Made by a program: the position numbers and the translations under genes. From the NCBI RefSeq assembly GCF_900114925.1, contig NZ_FOUR01000001.1:620001-684000 (forward strand): 64,000 nucleotides of DNA. Direction: 5' to 3'. The notes under the pieces are model-generated. The model was not told the DNA's origin. It worked only from the letters and a program-made list of their open reading frames with translations, and made no database searches. The stretch is from Marinobacter pelagius (GTDB taxonomy: Bacteria > Pseudomonadota > Gammaproteobacteria > Pseudomonadales > Oleiphilaceae). This document shows positions 13,901 to 21,135 of this stretch, one piece after another (the stretch's first letter is position 1; each line of letters begins with the position of its first letter).

Positions 13901-14064
13901 GCGGCACCGGTGTAATCGGTGGAAATGGACACCACCGGCGGATCAATGTCCGGGTACTCCCGCACCGGCAACTCGAACAGGGCCGCAAGGCCGAAAACCA
14001 CGATCAGCAGACTCAGGACCGTGGCAAAGACCGGACGCTTGATGGAAATATCGGACAGCACCAT
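10918..14064 (-). CDS. RND (HAE1-type) efflux pump inner-membrane transporter
   Basis: Proton-driven inner-membrane pump of the AcrB/MexB superfamily that exports drugs or other amphiphiles through a tripartite complex. The 1048-residue length and the two-fold repeat (helix, large periplasmic loop, helix bundle) are typical. It starts MVLSDISIKRPVFATVLSLL and has PDIDPPVVSISTDYTGA in the first porter loop. The proton-relay aspartates lie in LAIGLVVDDAIVMLENIQRR near residue 405. It starts 3 bp after the adaptor gene, so the two are coupled. No outer-membrane TolC-type gene is adjacent. The substrate cannot be told from sequence. Confidence 0.93.
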   Translation of the reverse strand: MVLSDISIKRPVFATVLSLLIVVFGLAALFELPVREYPDIDPPVVSISTDYTGAAAEVVDTQITQVIEGAISGIEGIRSIESSTEQGESRTSIEFNISRDVDIAANDVRDAVSRVANQLPDEADAPVVRKADSDARPMMWITLRSQVWDSAELSDFADRVLADRLSVLDGVADVRIGGERRYAIRVWLDRERLAARNITVAEVERALRANNVELPAGSVDSSTRNFTVRAEGRLSTVEQFRELVIRRNGNDLLRLGEVANVQMGVESDVSRLRANGETAIGMGIIRQSKANTVAVSDAVRAELDRIRETLPPEVTIAESYDESIFIRASIKEVVITLAIAVSLVILVIFLFLRSWRATLIPAVTIPVAVIGAFIGLGFLGFSINVLTLLAVILAIGLVVDDAIVMLENIQRRIDEGEPPLLAAYRGAKQVAFAVIATTLTLVAVFVPISFMGGNVGRLFAEFGFTLAAAVVFSSLVALTLAPMLCSKWLRHSPESAEGHRLWAASEKVLNGLTRGYERLLRFSLSMPGLLIGLGVAGLVVAAVVYPKLPQELAPTEDRGVIIMPTSAPRGSTVEFTDHYVRKAEEKLLPYLDDGIANRLLSIVGFRDEEDNAFMIMGLVPWEQRDIKQQQVTSEIRQKLSDISGIRTVAVNPPGLGQRGFSQPVEFVVAGPDYESVQAWSDEIVERAKENPNLLNLETDFELTRPELRVDIDRERAADLDITVEDVGLTLQTMLASRQVTTYLDRGREYDVIIQATEADRATPADLGQIFLRPREGGSLIPLQALVSVEEIGANPDLRRIDRLPAVVISASLADGYDLGSALTYLNNLAVDNLPPEARTSYKGLSREFEESSNAIYVTFGLAFVIVFLVLAAQFESWIHPLIIMLTVPLAVTGALLALFWSGISLNIYSQIGIIMLLGLMAKNGILIVEFANQLRDKGYEVREAILEGAVLRFRPVLMTTISTVFGAVPLVIATGAGAESRAAIGMVILGGLLFATTLTLFLIPVLYNLLARFAKSTNAVEQELERLAAGQAGGTGLATAPQKRADDF

Positions 14065-14067
14065 GGC

Positions 14068-15162
14068 TCAGGACTCCAAGGAGCTGACGAAGCGGTTTTC
14101 CGGGATAACGTTCTCGCCGTCCAGCACACGGATACGGTCACCGGAACTCAGTCGATCCTGACCGGTGACGATCACTTCATCCTCGGGCTGTATGCCGCTG
14201 ACCACTTCGACCATACCGGGCATCCGAGAGCCAAGCTCCACCGATACCCGCTTTGCAGCTCCATCTTCGGCGACAAACACATACTGCTCGTCTCCGCGGA
14301 TCATCACCGCCTGTTCCGGGATGACCAGGGCCTCCCGCTGTTGCAGAGTCAGGGTGGCGGACATGAACTGGCCCGGGCGCAGCCGTCCGTCGGTGTTATC
14401 AATCAGGGCCCGGACCGGCAGGCTCCGGCTCAGCTCGTTGATGCGGGTACCCAGTTCCACCAGTTCGCCACGAAAAGGCTGATCGGGGTAGGCCGGCGAG
14501 ATCCCCCGGACCTCCTGCCCCACACTCACCTGCCCCAGGAACCGTTCAGGAATACTGAAATTCAGCTCCATCCGTTCGGTGGTATCCAGGGTAGTGATAG
14601 CGGTTCCGGCCGTGACATAGGCACCGATGCTGATATCGCTCAGACCAACCACACCGGAAAACGGTGCCTCGATCCGATGGTTATCCAGCCGCACCCGGGC
14701 GGCCTGGCGCTGCGCCAGGGCGACGTCGACCGCGGTTCTCAGTTCATCCACCTGGGACTGGGAAATGCTGTTATTTGAACGCAGGCGATTGGCCCGCTCC
14801 AGTTGCCGCCGGGCATCGGCGAGCCGGGCTTCAATCTCGGCCAGGTCGGCCCGGGCCTGGCGGTCATCGAGACGCAGGAGCAGGTCGCCTTCGGCCACTT
14901 TCTTACCAGCCGCCAGGTTGATTTCAATGGCCCGGCCACTGACTTCGGTGGTCAGTTCCACAGCGTTCAGCGCCTGGAGATTCCCCACCGTCTTGACCAC
15001 ATCCCTGACCGTATCGCGCTCCGGACGCACCGTATTCACGGCGCTGGCAGGACGCTCACCACCGGCCTGCTGTTCCGAGCCGCTGTCGTATGTCCGGTAG
15101 ACCCAGGCTCCGCCGACAGCAACGGCGACGAGAACCAGCGCGATGACCCATTGTTTCCACAT
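14068..15162 (-). CDS. RND efflux periplasmic adaptor (membrane fusion protein)
   Basis: Adaptor joining the RND pump to an outer-membrane channel. The 364-residue protein has an N-terminal membrane anchor (MWKQWVIALVLVAVAVGGAW) without a lipobox cysteine. A lipoyl-like half (AAGKKVAEGDLLLRLDD), an alpha-hairpin rich in Arg/Ala/Leu, the matching half IEAPFSGVVGLSDISIGAYV, and a beta-barrel with membrane-proximal domain follow in order. It is the second gene of a three-gene operon (lipoprotein, adaptor, pump). Confidence 0.92.
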   Translation of the reverse strand: MWKQWVIALVLVAVAVGGAWVYRTYDSGSEQQAGGERPASAVNTVRPERDTVRDVVKTVGNLQALNAVELTTEVSGRAIEINLAAGKKVAEGDLLLRLDDRQARADLAEIEARLADARRQLERANRLRSNNSISQSQVDELRTAVDVALAQRQAARVRLDNHRIEAPFSGVVGLSDISIGAYVTAGTAITTLDTTERMELNFSIPERFLGQVSVGQEVRGISPAYPDQPFRGELVELGTRINELSRSLPVRALIDNTDGRLRPGQFMSATLTLQQREALVIPEQAVMIRGDEQYVFVAEDGAAKRVSVELGSRMPGMVEVVSGIQPEDEVIVTGQDRLSSGDRIRVLDGENVIPENRFVSSLES

Positions 15163-15208
15163 GATGGTATGACTGCCTGTTGATTAATGATCCGGCGTAC
15201 CCGCCCGG

Positions 15209-15769
15209 TTATTTTTTCTGGATGACCAATACAATCTCCCCGACATCGATCCCCCACTTGCTCATGGTGGTCTGGTTGATCAGGGTGTCCGGGGTAATCA
15301 GGTACATCCAGTCGTCCATACGCACGTCAATGGTGCCGTCGCCATAGGCAACCCGGAGTACGTAATTCATATGAATGGCGTTGCCCTGCCAGCGCATGGT
15401 GCCTGGTTCAACCACGTCACCGGCATCGGCATGATAGCCCTCCGGAGTGGGCTCCAGGGTCCAGACCCGGGTCTGGACCTCACCGTCATCGAAGCGGAAC
15501 ACTTCATCCAGGGTACCGACCCCGTTGGCATCCCAGGAGGCCGAGATATCGGCGTCGAACGTACGAATTACCTCACCCGAGAAATTCTTGACCACCCCAC
15601 GGGCAGAAAGTTCGCCGCTAAAGAACTGTTCCGGGACCAGTTTCGGCGAGCGGTCCGCGTAGTCCTCCAGCGAGGGAGACGCACAGCCGGACAAGAGCAC
15701 CAGGCTCAAACATAACCATAGCAGTGTGACAGGGCCAGTACCCCGGGACCGAAACCGACGCTTTTGCAT
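15209..15769 (-). CDS. DUF3833-type lipoprotein
   Basis: Predicted outer-membrane or periplasmic lipoprotein of 186 residues. It has a signal peptide with lipobox LLSGC (Cys at about residue 27), followed by SPSLEDYADRSPKLVPEQFF. The mature part is beta-rich with conserved Trp and Asp residues and resembles the DUF3833 family, whose function is not established. I chose the ATG at 15769 because a GGGGGAG ribosome site lies about 10 nt upstream and the lipoprotein signal begins there; the frame is open much further upstream, but that part is not protein-like. It lies 46 bp ahead of the RND adaptor gene, so it may be part of the efflux operon. Confidence 0.82.
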   Translation of the reverse strand: MQKRRFRSRGTGPVTLLWLCLSLVLLSGCASPSLEDYADRSPKLVPEQFFSGELSARGVVKNFSGEVIRTFDADISASWDANGVGTLDEVFRFDDGEVQTRVWTLEPTPEGYHADAGDVVEPGTMRWQGNAIHMNYVLRVAYGDGTIDVRMDDWMYLITPDTLINQTTMSKWGIDVGEIVLVIQKK

Positions 15770-16015
15770 GACTTTTACACTCCCCCGTTGCAGAAAATTC
15801 CGAATGCTTGTCAGAAACATACGAAACCCGGCCCGGGTTCGATCAGAAACCGGCGGCGCTGCTGAACAGCAGATCGTCATTTCAGCCAATTGTCTTTGGT
15901 GACATAGCCACCGGTGCTTTTCGTCAATGGCAGCGCCCCGGGAATGCCGTAAAACAAAGAACATCGGAGGCCGATCGCCCTCCCCCGAATCCATTACAGG
16001 TACAGAGGTTTCGTT

Positions 16016-17836
16016 ATGCCGGTCTACAAGGCGCCCCTGCGCGACATGAAATTCCTGCTCAATGAAGTGTTCGATTACCCCAAACACTATGAGTCGCTGG
16101 CCAGCGGCGAAAACGCCACGCCGGACATCGTCGATGCCATCCTGGCCGAATGCGGCAAGTTCTGTGAAGAAGTCCTGAGCCCGCTCTACCAGTCCGGCGA
16201 CGAGGAAGGTTGCAAGCTGGAAAATGGCGAAGTGACCACCCCCGCCGGGTACAAGGAAGCCTACCACCAGTACATGATGGGCGGCTGGCAGGGCCTGTCC
16301 GCCCCCGAGGAATATGGCGGCCAGGGTCTGCCCGCCTCCATGGGTCTGCTCAAGCAGGAAATGATGGGCACCGCCAACTGGTCATTCTCCATGTACCCCG
16401 GTCTGTCCCTGGGGGCAATGAACACTATCTACCTGCACGGCAGCGAGGCCCAGAAGCAGACCTACCTGGTCCCCCTGACCGAGGGCCGCTGGGGCGGCAC
16501 CATGTGCCTGACCGAGCCCCAGTGCGGTACTGACCTGGGCCAGGTGAAGACCAAAGCGGAACCCCAGGGCGATGGCAGCTACCGGATCACCGGCACCAAG
16601 ATCTTCATTTCCTCCGGTGAGCATGACCTGACCGAGAACATTGTCCACATCGTCCTGGCCAGACTGCCCGATGCACCCAAGGGTACGCGAGGTATCAGCC
16701 TGTTCATCGTGCCCAAGTTCCTGCCGGACGCCGACGGTGGTGTCGGCGAGCGCAATGGCGTCAGCTGTGGCAGCCTGGAAAAGAAAATGGGTATCAAGGC
16801 CTCCGCCACCTGCGTGATGAACTTCGACGGTGCTACCGGTTACCTGATCGGCCCGGAGAATCAGGGCCTGGAGTGCATGTTCACCTTCATGAACACAGCC
16901 CGGATCGGTACCGCCATCCAGGGCGTCGGCCCGGCCGAGCTGTCCTATCAGTGGGCGCTGGACTATGCCAGAGAACGCCGTTCCATGCGGGCGCTGTCCG
17001 GCAAGAAGGAACCGGAGCAGGTGGCCGACGCCATCATCCACCACGCCGATGTCCGTCGCATGCTGCTGACCCAGAAGGCGGTCGCCGAGGGCGGCCGGGC
17101 CATGCTCTATTACGCGGCCCGCCTGGCGGACCACATGGTGGAGGCCCACACCCGGGGAGATGACAAGAAAGCCGAGGCCTACGACGACAAACTCGGTTTC
17201 CTGACTCCGATCCTGAAGGGTTTCCTGACCGAACTGGGGTACGAGTGCACCAACCTGGGCATGCAGGTATTCGGTGGCCACGGCTACATCCGCGAGCACG
17301 GCATGGAACAGATCGTCCGTGATACCCGCATCGCCACCCTGTACGAGGGTACTACCGGCATCCAGGCGCTGGACCTGCTGGGCCGGAAGGTACTGCTGAT
17401 GACCCAGGGCGGCGCGGTCCGGGAATTCACCCTGAAGATCGCCAACTTTGCTCGCAAGCATCTGACCGACAAGCGCCTGCGCCCGTACGCGGTGGAACTG
17501 CTCAAGCTGACGGCCCAGTGGAACCTGCTGACGGTGCGGGTGATGCTGGCGGCACGCAAGGACCGCGATGTAGTGAGCTCTGCCGCCAACGACTTCCTGA
17601 TGTACAGCGGCTACGTGACCATGGCTTACATGTGGCTGCGCCAGTCCGCGGTCGCTGTGGATAAACTGGATAACGGCGGCGAGGACTCGGAAGAGTTCTA
17701 TCAAGCCAAGCTGGCCACCACGGAATTCTACTTCGAGCGCCTGTTACCCCGGGCCCAGGCCCACGCCACCAGCATGCTCAGCCCGACCCGGAGCCTGATG
17801 CAGCTGGATTCCGATCATATGGCCTTCACCGGTTGA
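16016..17836 (+). CDS. Long-form acyl-CoA dehydrogenase (DmdC-like family)
   Basis: FAD-dependent alpha,beta-desaturation of an acyl-CoA thioester. At 606 residues it is longer than the classic 380-residue enzymes and has the extra C-terminal domain of the class that includes 3-methylmercaptopropionyl-CoA dehydrogenase DmdC. It begins MPVYKAPLRDMKFLLNEVFD, typical of that class. FAD/substrate motifs include CLTEPQCGTDLG (about 161-172) and ITGTKIFISSGEHD (about 192-205). FGGHGYIREHGMEQIVRDTR lies in the C-terminal half. It is monocistronic, with divergent DUF3833 upstream and a strong terminator downstream. The true substrate cannot be set; a general fatty acyl-CoA is as likely as a sulfur compound. 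Confidence 0.9.
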   Translation: MPVYKAPLRDMKFLLNEVFDYPKHYESLASGENATPDIVDAILAECGKFCEEVLSPLYQSGDEEGCKLENGEVTTPAGYKEAYHQYMMGGWQGLSAPEEYGGQGLPASMGLLKQEMMGTANWSFSMYPGLSLGAMNTIYLHGSEAQKQTYLVPLTEGRWGGTMCLTEPQCGTDLGQVKTKAEPQGDGSYRITGTKIFISSGEHDLTENIVHIVLARLPDAPKGTRGISLFIVPKFLPDADGGVGERNGVSCGSLEKKMGIKASATCVMNFDGATGYLIGPENQGLECMFTFMNTARIGTAIQGVGPAELSYQWALDYARERRSMRALSGKKEPEQVADAIIHHADVRRMLLTQKAVAEGGRAMLYYAARLADHMVEAHTRGDDKKAEAYDDKLGFLTPILKGFLTELGYECTNLGMQVFGGHGYIREHGMEQIVRDTRIATLYEGTTGIQALDLLGRKVLLMTQGGAVREFTLKIANFARKHLTDKRLRPYAVELLKLTAQWNLLTVRVMLAARKDRDVVSSAANDFLMYSGYVTMAYMWLRQSAVAVDKLDNGGEDSEEFYQAKLATTEFYFERLLPRAQAHATSMLSPTRSLMQLDSDHMAFTG

Positions 17837-17854
17837 TCCGGCCGGTGACTCTTG

Positions 17855-17887
17855 ATCCCGGGGTGCCCCGCCCCGGGATTTTTTTTG
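17855..17887 (+). terminator. Rho-independent terminator after the acyl-CoA dehydrogenase gene
   Basis: A 9-bp perfect stem ATCCCGGGG (17855-17863) pairs with CCCCGGGAT (17871-17879) around a 7-nt loop. It is followed by a run of eight T. It lies 19 bp after the stop codon. Confidence 0.93.
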
Positions 17888-17901
17888 CCCTTGAAATGAG
17901 A

Positions 17902-17930
17902 AAAGGCAACCCCACATTCGTTGTGCCTTT
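17902..17930 (+). other. Imperfect inverted repeat in the ectD leader region
   Basis: AAAGGCAAC (17902-17910) faces GTTGTGCCTTT (17920-17930) across 9 nt, with a 2-nt bulge in the second arm. It lies upstream of ectD, after the preceding terminator. It might be an operator or a leader hairpin; no known regulator site is recognised. Confidence 0.3.
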
Positions 17931-18004
17931 CCATGCCAAAGCCATTAACTTCATGAGGTGAAAGGAAAATTTCAGTTATTGAATAAAAGTAAGGAGGTTC
18001 GAAT

Positions 18005-18940
18005 ATGGAAACTCGTTCTGACGACTTTTATCCAACCCGCCTGGAACGCCCCACCCCGAGCTTTGAACGCCGGGACCCGGTTATCCACAGCACCGGAGAC
18101 GACCGTACCAATGGCCCCCTGAGCGAAACCGAACTGGCCCAATACGAGCGCGACGGTTTCCTGGCCATCAACAATTTCCTTGACCAGGCCACGGTACAGA
18201 AATTCCGTGAAGATCTGCGCGCCTATGAGGATGACGACAGCATCCTGCGCTCGGAAGGAACCATCACCGAGCCGGGCAAGCAGGAGATCCGCTCGATCTT
18301 CGGTATCCACGAGCTGTCCGATCGCTTTGACCGCCTGACCCGGGACCCGAAGATCCTCGCCATGGTGCGCCAGCTCCTGGGCAGTGATGCCTACATCCAC
18401 CAGTCCCGCATCAACTTCAAGCCGGGCTTCCACGGTAAGGGGTTTGACTGGCACTCGGATTTCGAGACCTGGCACGCCGAAGATGGCATGCCGCGCATGC
18501 GCGCCGTCAGTTTCTCCATTGCCCTGACCGATAACACCCCGTTCAACGGGCCGCTGATGCTGATCCCCGGTTCCCACAAGACTTTCGTGCCCTGCGTCGG
18601 CCGCACCCCGGAGGACAACTACCAGTCGTCCCTGAAAAAGCAGGAGCTGGGCGTACCCAATGACCGGGACCTGAAGCGGATGGCGGATGAGTTCGGTATC
18701 AAGGCGCCCACCGGCGCGGCCGGCTCGCTGATCATTTTCGAGTGCAACACCCTGCACGCCTCCAACGCCAACATGTCACCCTGGCCGCGGAGCAACCTGT
18801 TCTTTGTCTACAACAGTGTGGAAAACCAGCTGGAACAGCCCTATTGCGGCAACAAGCCCCGGCCGGATTTCCTGGGTAACCGGACCAACACCGAAGCACT
18901 GCAGCCAGTCACGGAGGACGACGTCCGCAAGACCGGCTGA
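18005..18940 (+). CDS. ectD: Ectoine hydroxylase (EctD-type 2-oxoglutarate dioxygenase)
   Basis: Fe(II)/2-oxoglutarate dioxygenase converting ectoine to 5-hydroxyectoine, a compatible solute. The 311-residue protein carries the EctD signature FDWHSDFETWHAEDGMP (147-163), with iron ligands His150 and Asp152 and the third ligand His251 in the segment TLHASNANMSPWPRSN. Arg262 is the expected 2-oxoglutarate contact. A near-perfect ribosome site TAAGGAGGT lies 6 nt before the ATG, predicting strong translation. The ectABC genes are not adjacent. A terminator follows at 18968. A perfect DnaA-box 9-mer lies at 18081-18089 in the coding sequence. Confidence 0.93.
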   Translation: METRSDDFYPTRLERPTPSFERRDPVIHSTGDDRTNGPLSETELAQYERDGFLAINNFLDQATVQKFREDLRAYEDDDSILRSEGTITEPGKQEIRSIFGIHELSDRFDRLTRDPKILAMVRQLLGSDAYIHQSRINFKPGFHGKGFDWHSDFETWHAEDGMPRMRAVSFSIALTDNTPFNGPLMLIPGSHKTFVPCVGRTPEDNYQSSLKKQELGVPNDRDLKRMADEFGIKAPTGAAGSLIIFECNTLHASNANMSPWPRSNLFFVYNSVENQLEQPYCGNKPRPDFLGNRTNTEALQPVTEDDVRKTG

Positions 18941-18967
18941 GGTCTGACCAACTCGACGAAAATGAAA

Positions 18968-18997
18968 AAGGGAAGCCCATGATCAGGCTTCCCTTTT
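18968..18997. terminator. Bidirectional terminator between ectD and the DUF2959 gene
   Basis: AAGGGAAGCC (18968-18977) pairs with GGCTTCCCTT (18986-18995) around an 8-nt loop. A T run follows on the plus strand and an A run precedes it, so it can serve both convergent genes. Confidence 0.9.
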
Positions 18998-19020
18998 TTG
19001 TCTATTACCCCCGATGCGGG

Positions 19021-19683
19021 TTACTGATCCCGGAACCGCTGGATAAAGGCCTCGGATTCGGCGATGGAGGCTTCCATGTTGCGAATCAGGCTGTCGACAT
19101 CACTGCGGATGCGGCCGAGTTCGTTTTCCAGGGCGCCGATGGCCTGGGCATTGAGGTTGTGCTTGAGGTACAGCACCTGGTCCTCGAAGGCCTGCAGGAC
19201 CGGATCCATACGATCTTCGGCCTGATGCATGCGGGTGATCAGTTGCTGGTACTGGCTCCGGGTTTCCCGCAACTGCTGCTCGCTGCTGCGCCGGAGAGAA
19301 GCACTCTCGTACAGATCCAGCTCCTCTTCCCATTCGGCGAACAGGGCCTCGGACACATCCTCGACACCGTCAATGCGATCCCTCACCTCATCGGCGGCAT
19401 CGACGCTGTCCTCGTAGGCGTCACGGATTTCCTCGTATTTTTCCTTGAGCTCGGTGTCCGGAGTGGCCACCACGCTCTGGAACCGCGCCAGGGACGAGCG
19501 GAAGGTTTCCTGGGCGTCGGACTGGGCATCCCGGGCATCTTCCACCCGGTCCACCAGGATATCCCGTTTCTCGAAACCGAGCTTTTCCATGGTGTTGTAA
19601 TACACCGTGCTGCAGCCGCCCAGCGCCAGGGCAAGGAGAAATGCGGAAGCGAGCGTGAGCACCCGGCTGTGTGACTGTTCCAT
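19021..19683 (-). CDS. DUF2959 family lipoprotein
   Basis: Predicted lipoprotein of 220 residues and unknown function. The N-terminal signal ends in LALGGCSTVYYNTMEKLGFE with the lipobox Cys at residue 24. The mature protein is almost entirely alpha-helical and acidic, with coiled-coil character (EDARDAQSDAQETFRSSLAR and similar). This agrees with the DUF2959 family. It lies 12 bp downstream of mnmE on the same strand, so it may be transcribed from the mnmE side. The location suggests an envelope role, but that is inference. Confidence 0.85.
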   Translation of the reverse strand: MEQSHSRVLTLASAFLLALALGGCSTVYYNTMEKLGFEKRDILVDRVEDARDAQSDAQETFRSSLARFQSVVATPDTELKEKYEEIRDAYEDSVDAADEVRDRIDGVEDVSEALFAEWEEELDLYESASLRRSSEQQLRETRSQYQQLITRMHQAEDRMDPVLQAFEDQVLYLKHNLNAQAIGALENELGRIRSDVDSLIRNMEASIAESEAFIQRFRDQ

Positions 19684-19695
19684 GGCTGTATTCCT

Positions 19696-21066
19696 CTATT
19701 TACCGATGCAGAAGCTGCTGAATATCTTGCCCAGAAGTTCATCCGGTGTCAGGTGCCCGGTGATTTCCCCCAAGGCATCCTGGGCTGCGCGCAGGTCTTC
19801 CGCCAACAGTTCGCCGGCGCCGTAGCCTTCCAGCTGGGTCTGGCCCTGCAGCAGCGAATCCCTGGCCCGCTCGAGGGCATCCAGGTGCCGGCGGCGGGCC
19901 AGGAAGCCACCCTCGGTGGTGGTAACGAAGCCCATGCACTGCTTCAGATGATCCCGCAGTACCTCAAGTCCTTCGGCCGACTTGGCGGCCAGCCGGATGA
20001 CCGGCGCCGCCTGGTGGGGTTCGGCGGTAATGCCCACCGTTTCCCCGGACAGGTCCACCTTGTTACGGATCACCGTCACCGGCGCATTAGCGGGCAACCG
20101 ATCGATGAAGTCCGGCCAGATTTCGTGGGGTTCGGTCTTGTCGGTGGTGGTGGCGTCCACCATCAGCAGGATCCGGTCGGCCTGGCGAATTTCGTCCCAG
20201 GCCCGGGCAATGCCGATCTGTTCCACCTCGTCAGGACTGTCCCGAAGGCCGGCGGTATCGATGATATGCAGGGGCATGCCGTCGATGTGGATATGTTCCC
20301 GGAGCACGTCCCGGGTGGTGCCCTCGATGGCGGTTACAATCGCGGCTTCCCGGCCGGCCAGGGCATTGAGCAGGCTGGACTTGCCGGCATTGGGGCGGCC
20401 GGCGATGACCACTTTCATGCCGTCACGCAGTATGGTGCCCTGCTGGGCCTCGGCCAGGATGGTATTCACCCGTCCGATAAGTGCCTTCAGATCGGTGGCC
20501 ACCTTGCCGTCGGCAAGGAAGTCGATTTCCTCCTCGGGAAAGTCGATGGCGGCCTCGACATAGATCCGTAAGTGAGTAACCGCTTCCACCAGATCGTCGA
20601 TCCGACGGGAGAATACCCCCTGCATGGAACGCACTGCACAGCGAGCCGCCTGCTCCGAGCTACTCTCGATCAGATCGGCAATGGCCTCGGCCTGGGCCAG
20701 GTCGAGCTTGTCGTTCAGGAATGCCCGTTCGGAGAATTCACCCGGTCGGGCCAGACGGCCACCGAGGCTGCAGACTTCCCGGAGCAGCAGATCCAGGATG
20801 ACGGTACCACCGTGGCCCTGGAGCTCGAATACATCCTCGCCGGTGAAGGAGTGGGGGTTGGGGAAAAACAGCCCGATGCCCTCGTCGATGAGCTGGCCGG
20901 AGTTATCCACAAAGGGACCGTAATGGGCGTACCGGGGTCTGGGTTCGAATCCCAGCATGCGGTGGGCGATGTCCCGGGCTTTCGGACCGGAGACCCGGAC
21001 GATGCCGACGCCGGCCTGGCCAGGCGCAGTGGCAATCGCGGCGATGGTATCTGTGCTCTGCTGCAT
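19696..21066 (-). CDS. mnmE: tRNA modification GTPase MnmE (TrmE)
   Basis: GTPase partner of MnmG in U34 tRNA modification. The 456-residue protein has the N-terminal tetrahydrofolate-binding domain ([20 protein letters not shown]). A G domain with Walker [21 protein letters not shown] follows near residues 222-241 and includes the GTTRD switch. The protein ends in the essential C-terminal FCIGK motif with its catalytic cysteine. It follows yidC by 69 bp, and a hairpin lies in that gap. In many relatives mnmG follows directly; here about 9 kb separates them. A DnaA-box 9-mer lies at 20903-20911. Confidence 0.97.
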   Translation of the reverse strand: MQQSTDTIAAIATAPGQAGVGIVRVSGPKARDIAHRMLGFEPRPRYAHYGPFVDNSGQLIDEGIGLFFPNPHSFTGEDVFELQGHGGTVILDLLLREVCSLGGRLARPGEFSERAFLNDKLDLAQAEAIADLIESSSEQAARCAVRSMQGVFSRRIDDLVEAVTHLRIYVEAAIDFPEEEIDFLADGKVATDLKALIGRVNTILAEAQQGTILRDGMKVVIAGRPNAGKSSLLNALAGREAAIVTAIEGTTRDVLREHIHIDGMPLHIIDTAGLRDSPDEVEQIGIARAWDEIRQADRILLMVDATTTDKTEPHEIWPDFIDRLPANAPVTVIRNKVDLSGETVGITAEPHQAAPVIRLAAKSAEGLEVLRDHLKQCMGFVTTTEGGFLARRRHLDALERARDSLLQGQTQLEGYGAGELLAEDLRAAQDALGEITGHLTPDELLGKIFSSFCIGK

Positions 21067-21087
21067 GAAAATTCCCCGGCTGAAATA

Positions 21088-21114
21088 ACAGAGGCTCCAT
21101 GAAGGAGCCTCTGT
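21088..21114 (-). terminator. Stem-loop between yidC and mnmE
   Basis: Arms CAGAGGCTCC (21089-21098) and GGAGCCTCTG (21104-21113) form a perfect 10-bp stem with a 5-nt loop, extendable by one A-T pair. On the minus strand it is followed by TTATTTC, a weak U-tract. It could be a partial terminator or an RNA-processing site that sets mnmE below yidC expression. Confidence 0.6.
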
Positions 21115-21135
21115 CGGGTCAGGTCAGCACTCTGG

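Noticed and set aside
15770..16267. N-terminal extension of the DUF3833 lipoprotein frame
   Set aside because: It overlaps the divergent acyl-CoA dehydrogenase start and its control region. The lipoprotein signal and ribosome site place the start at 15769.
16382..17704. A 440-codon minus-strand open frame
   Set aside because: It is antisense to the acyl-CoA dehydrogenase gene and shows only mirror-type composition.
20939..20955. CTGGGTTCGAATCCCAG, which looks like a tRNA T-arm
   Set aside because: It lies inside mnmE and encodes the conserved GFEPRPR segment on the other strand. No acceptor, D or anticodon arm is found nearby.
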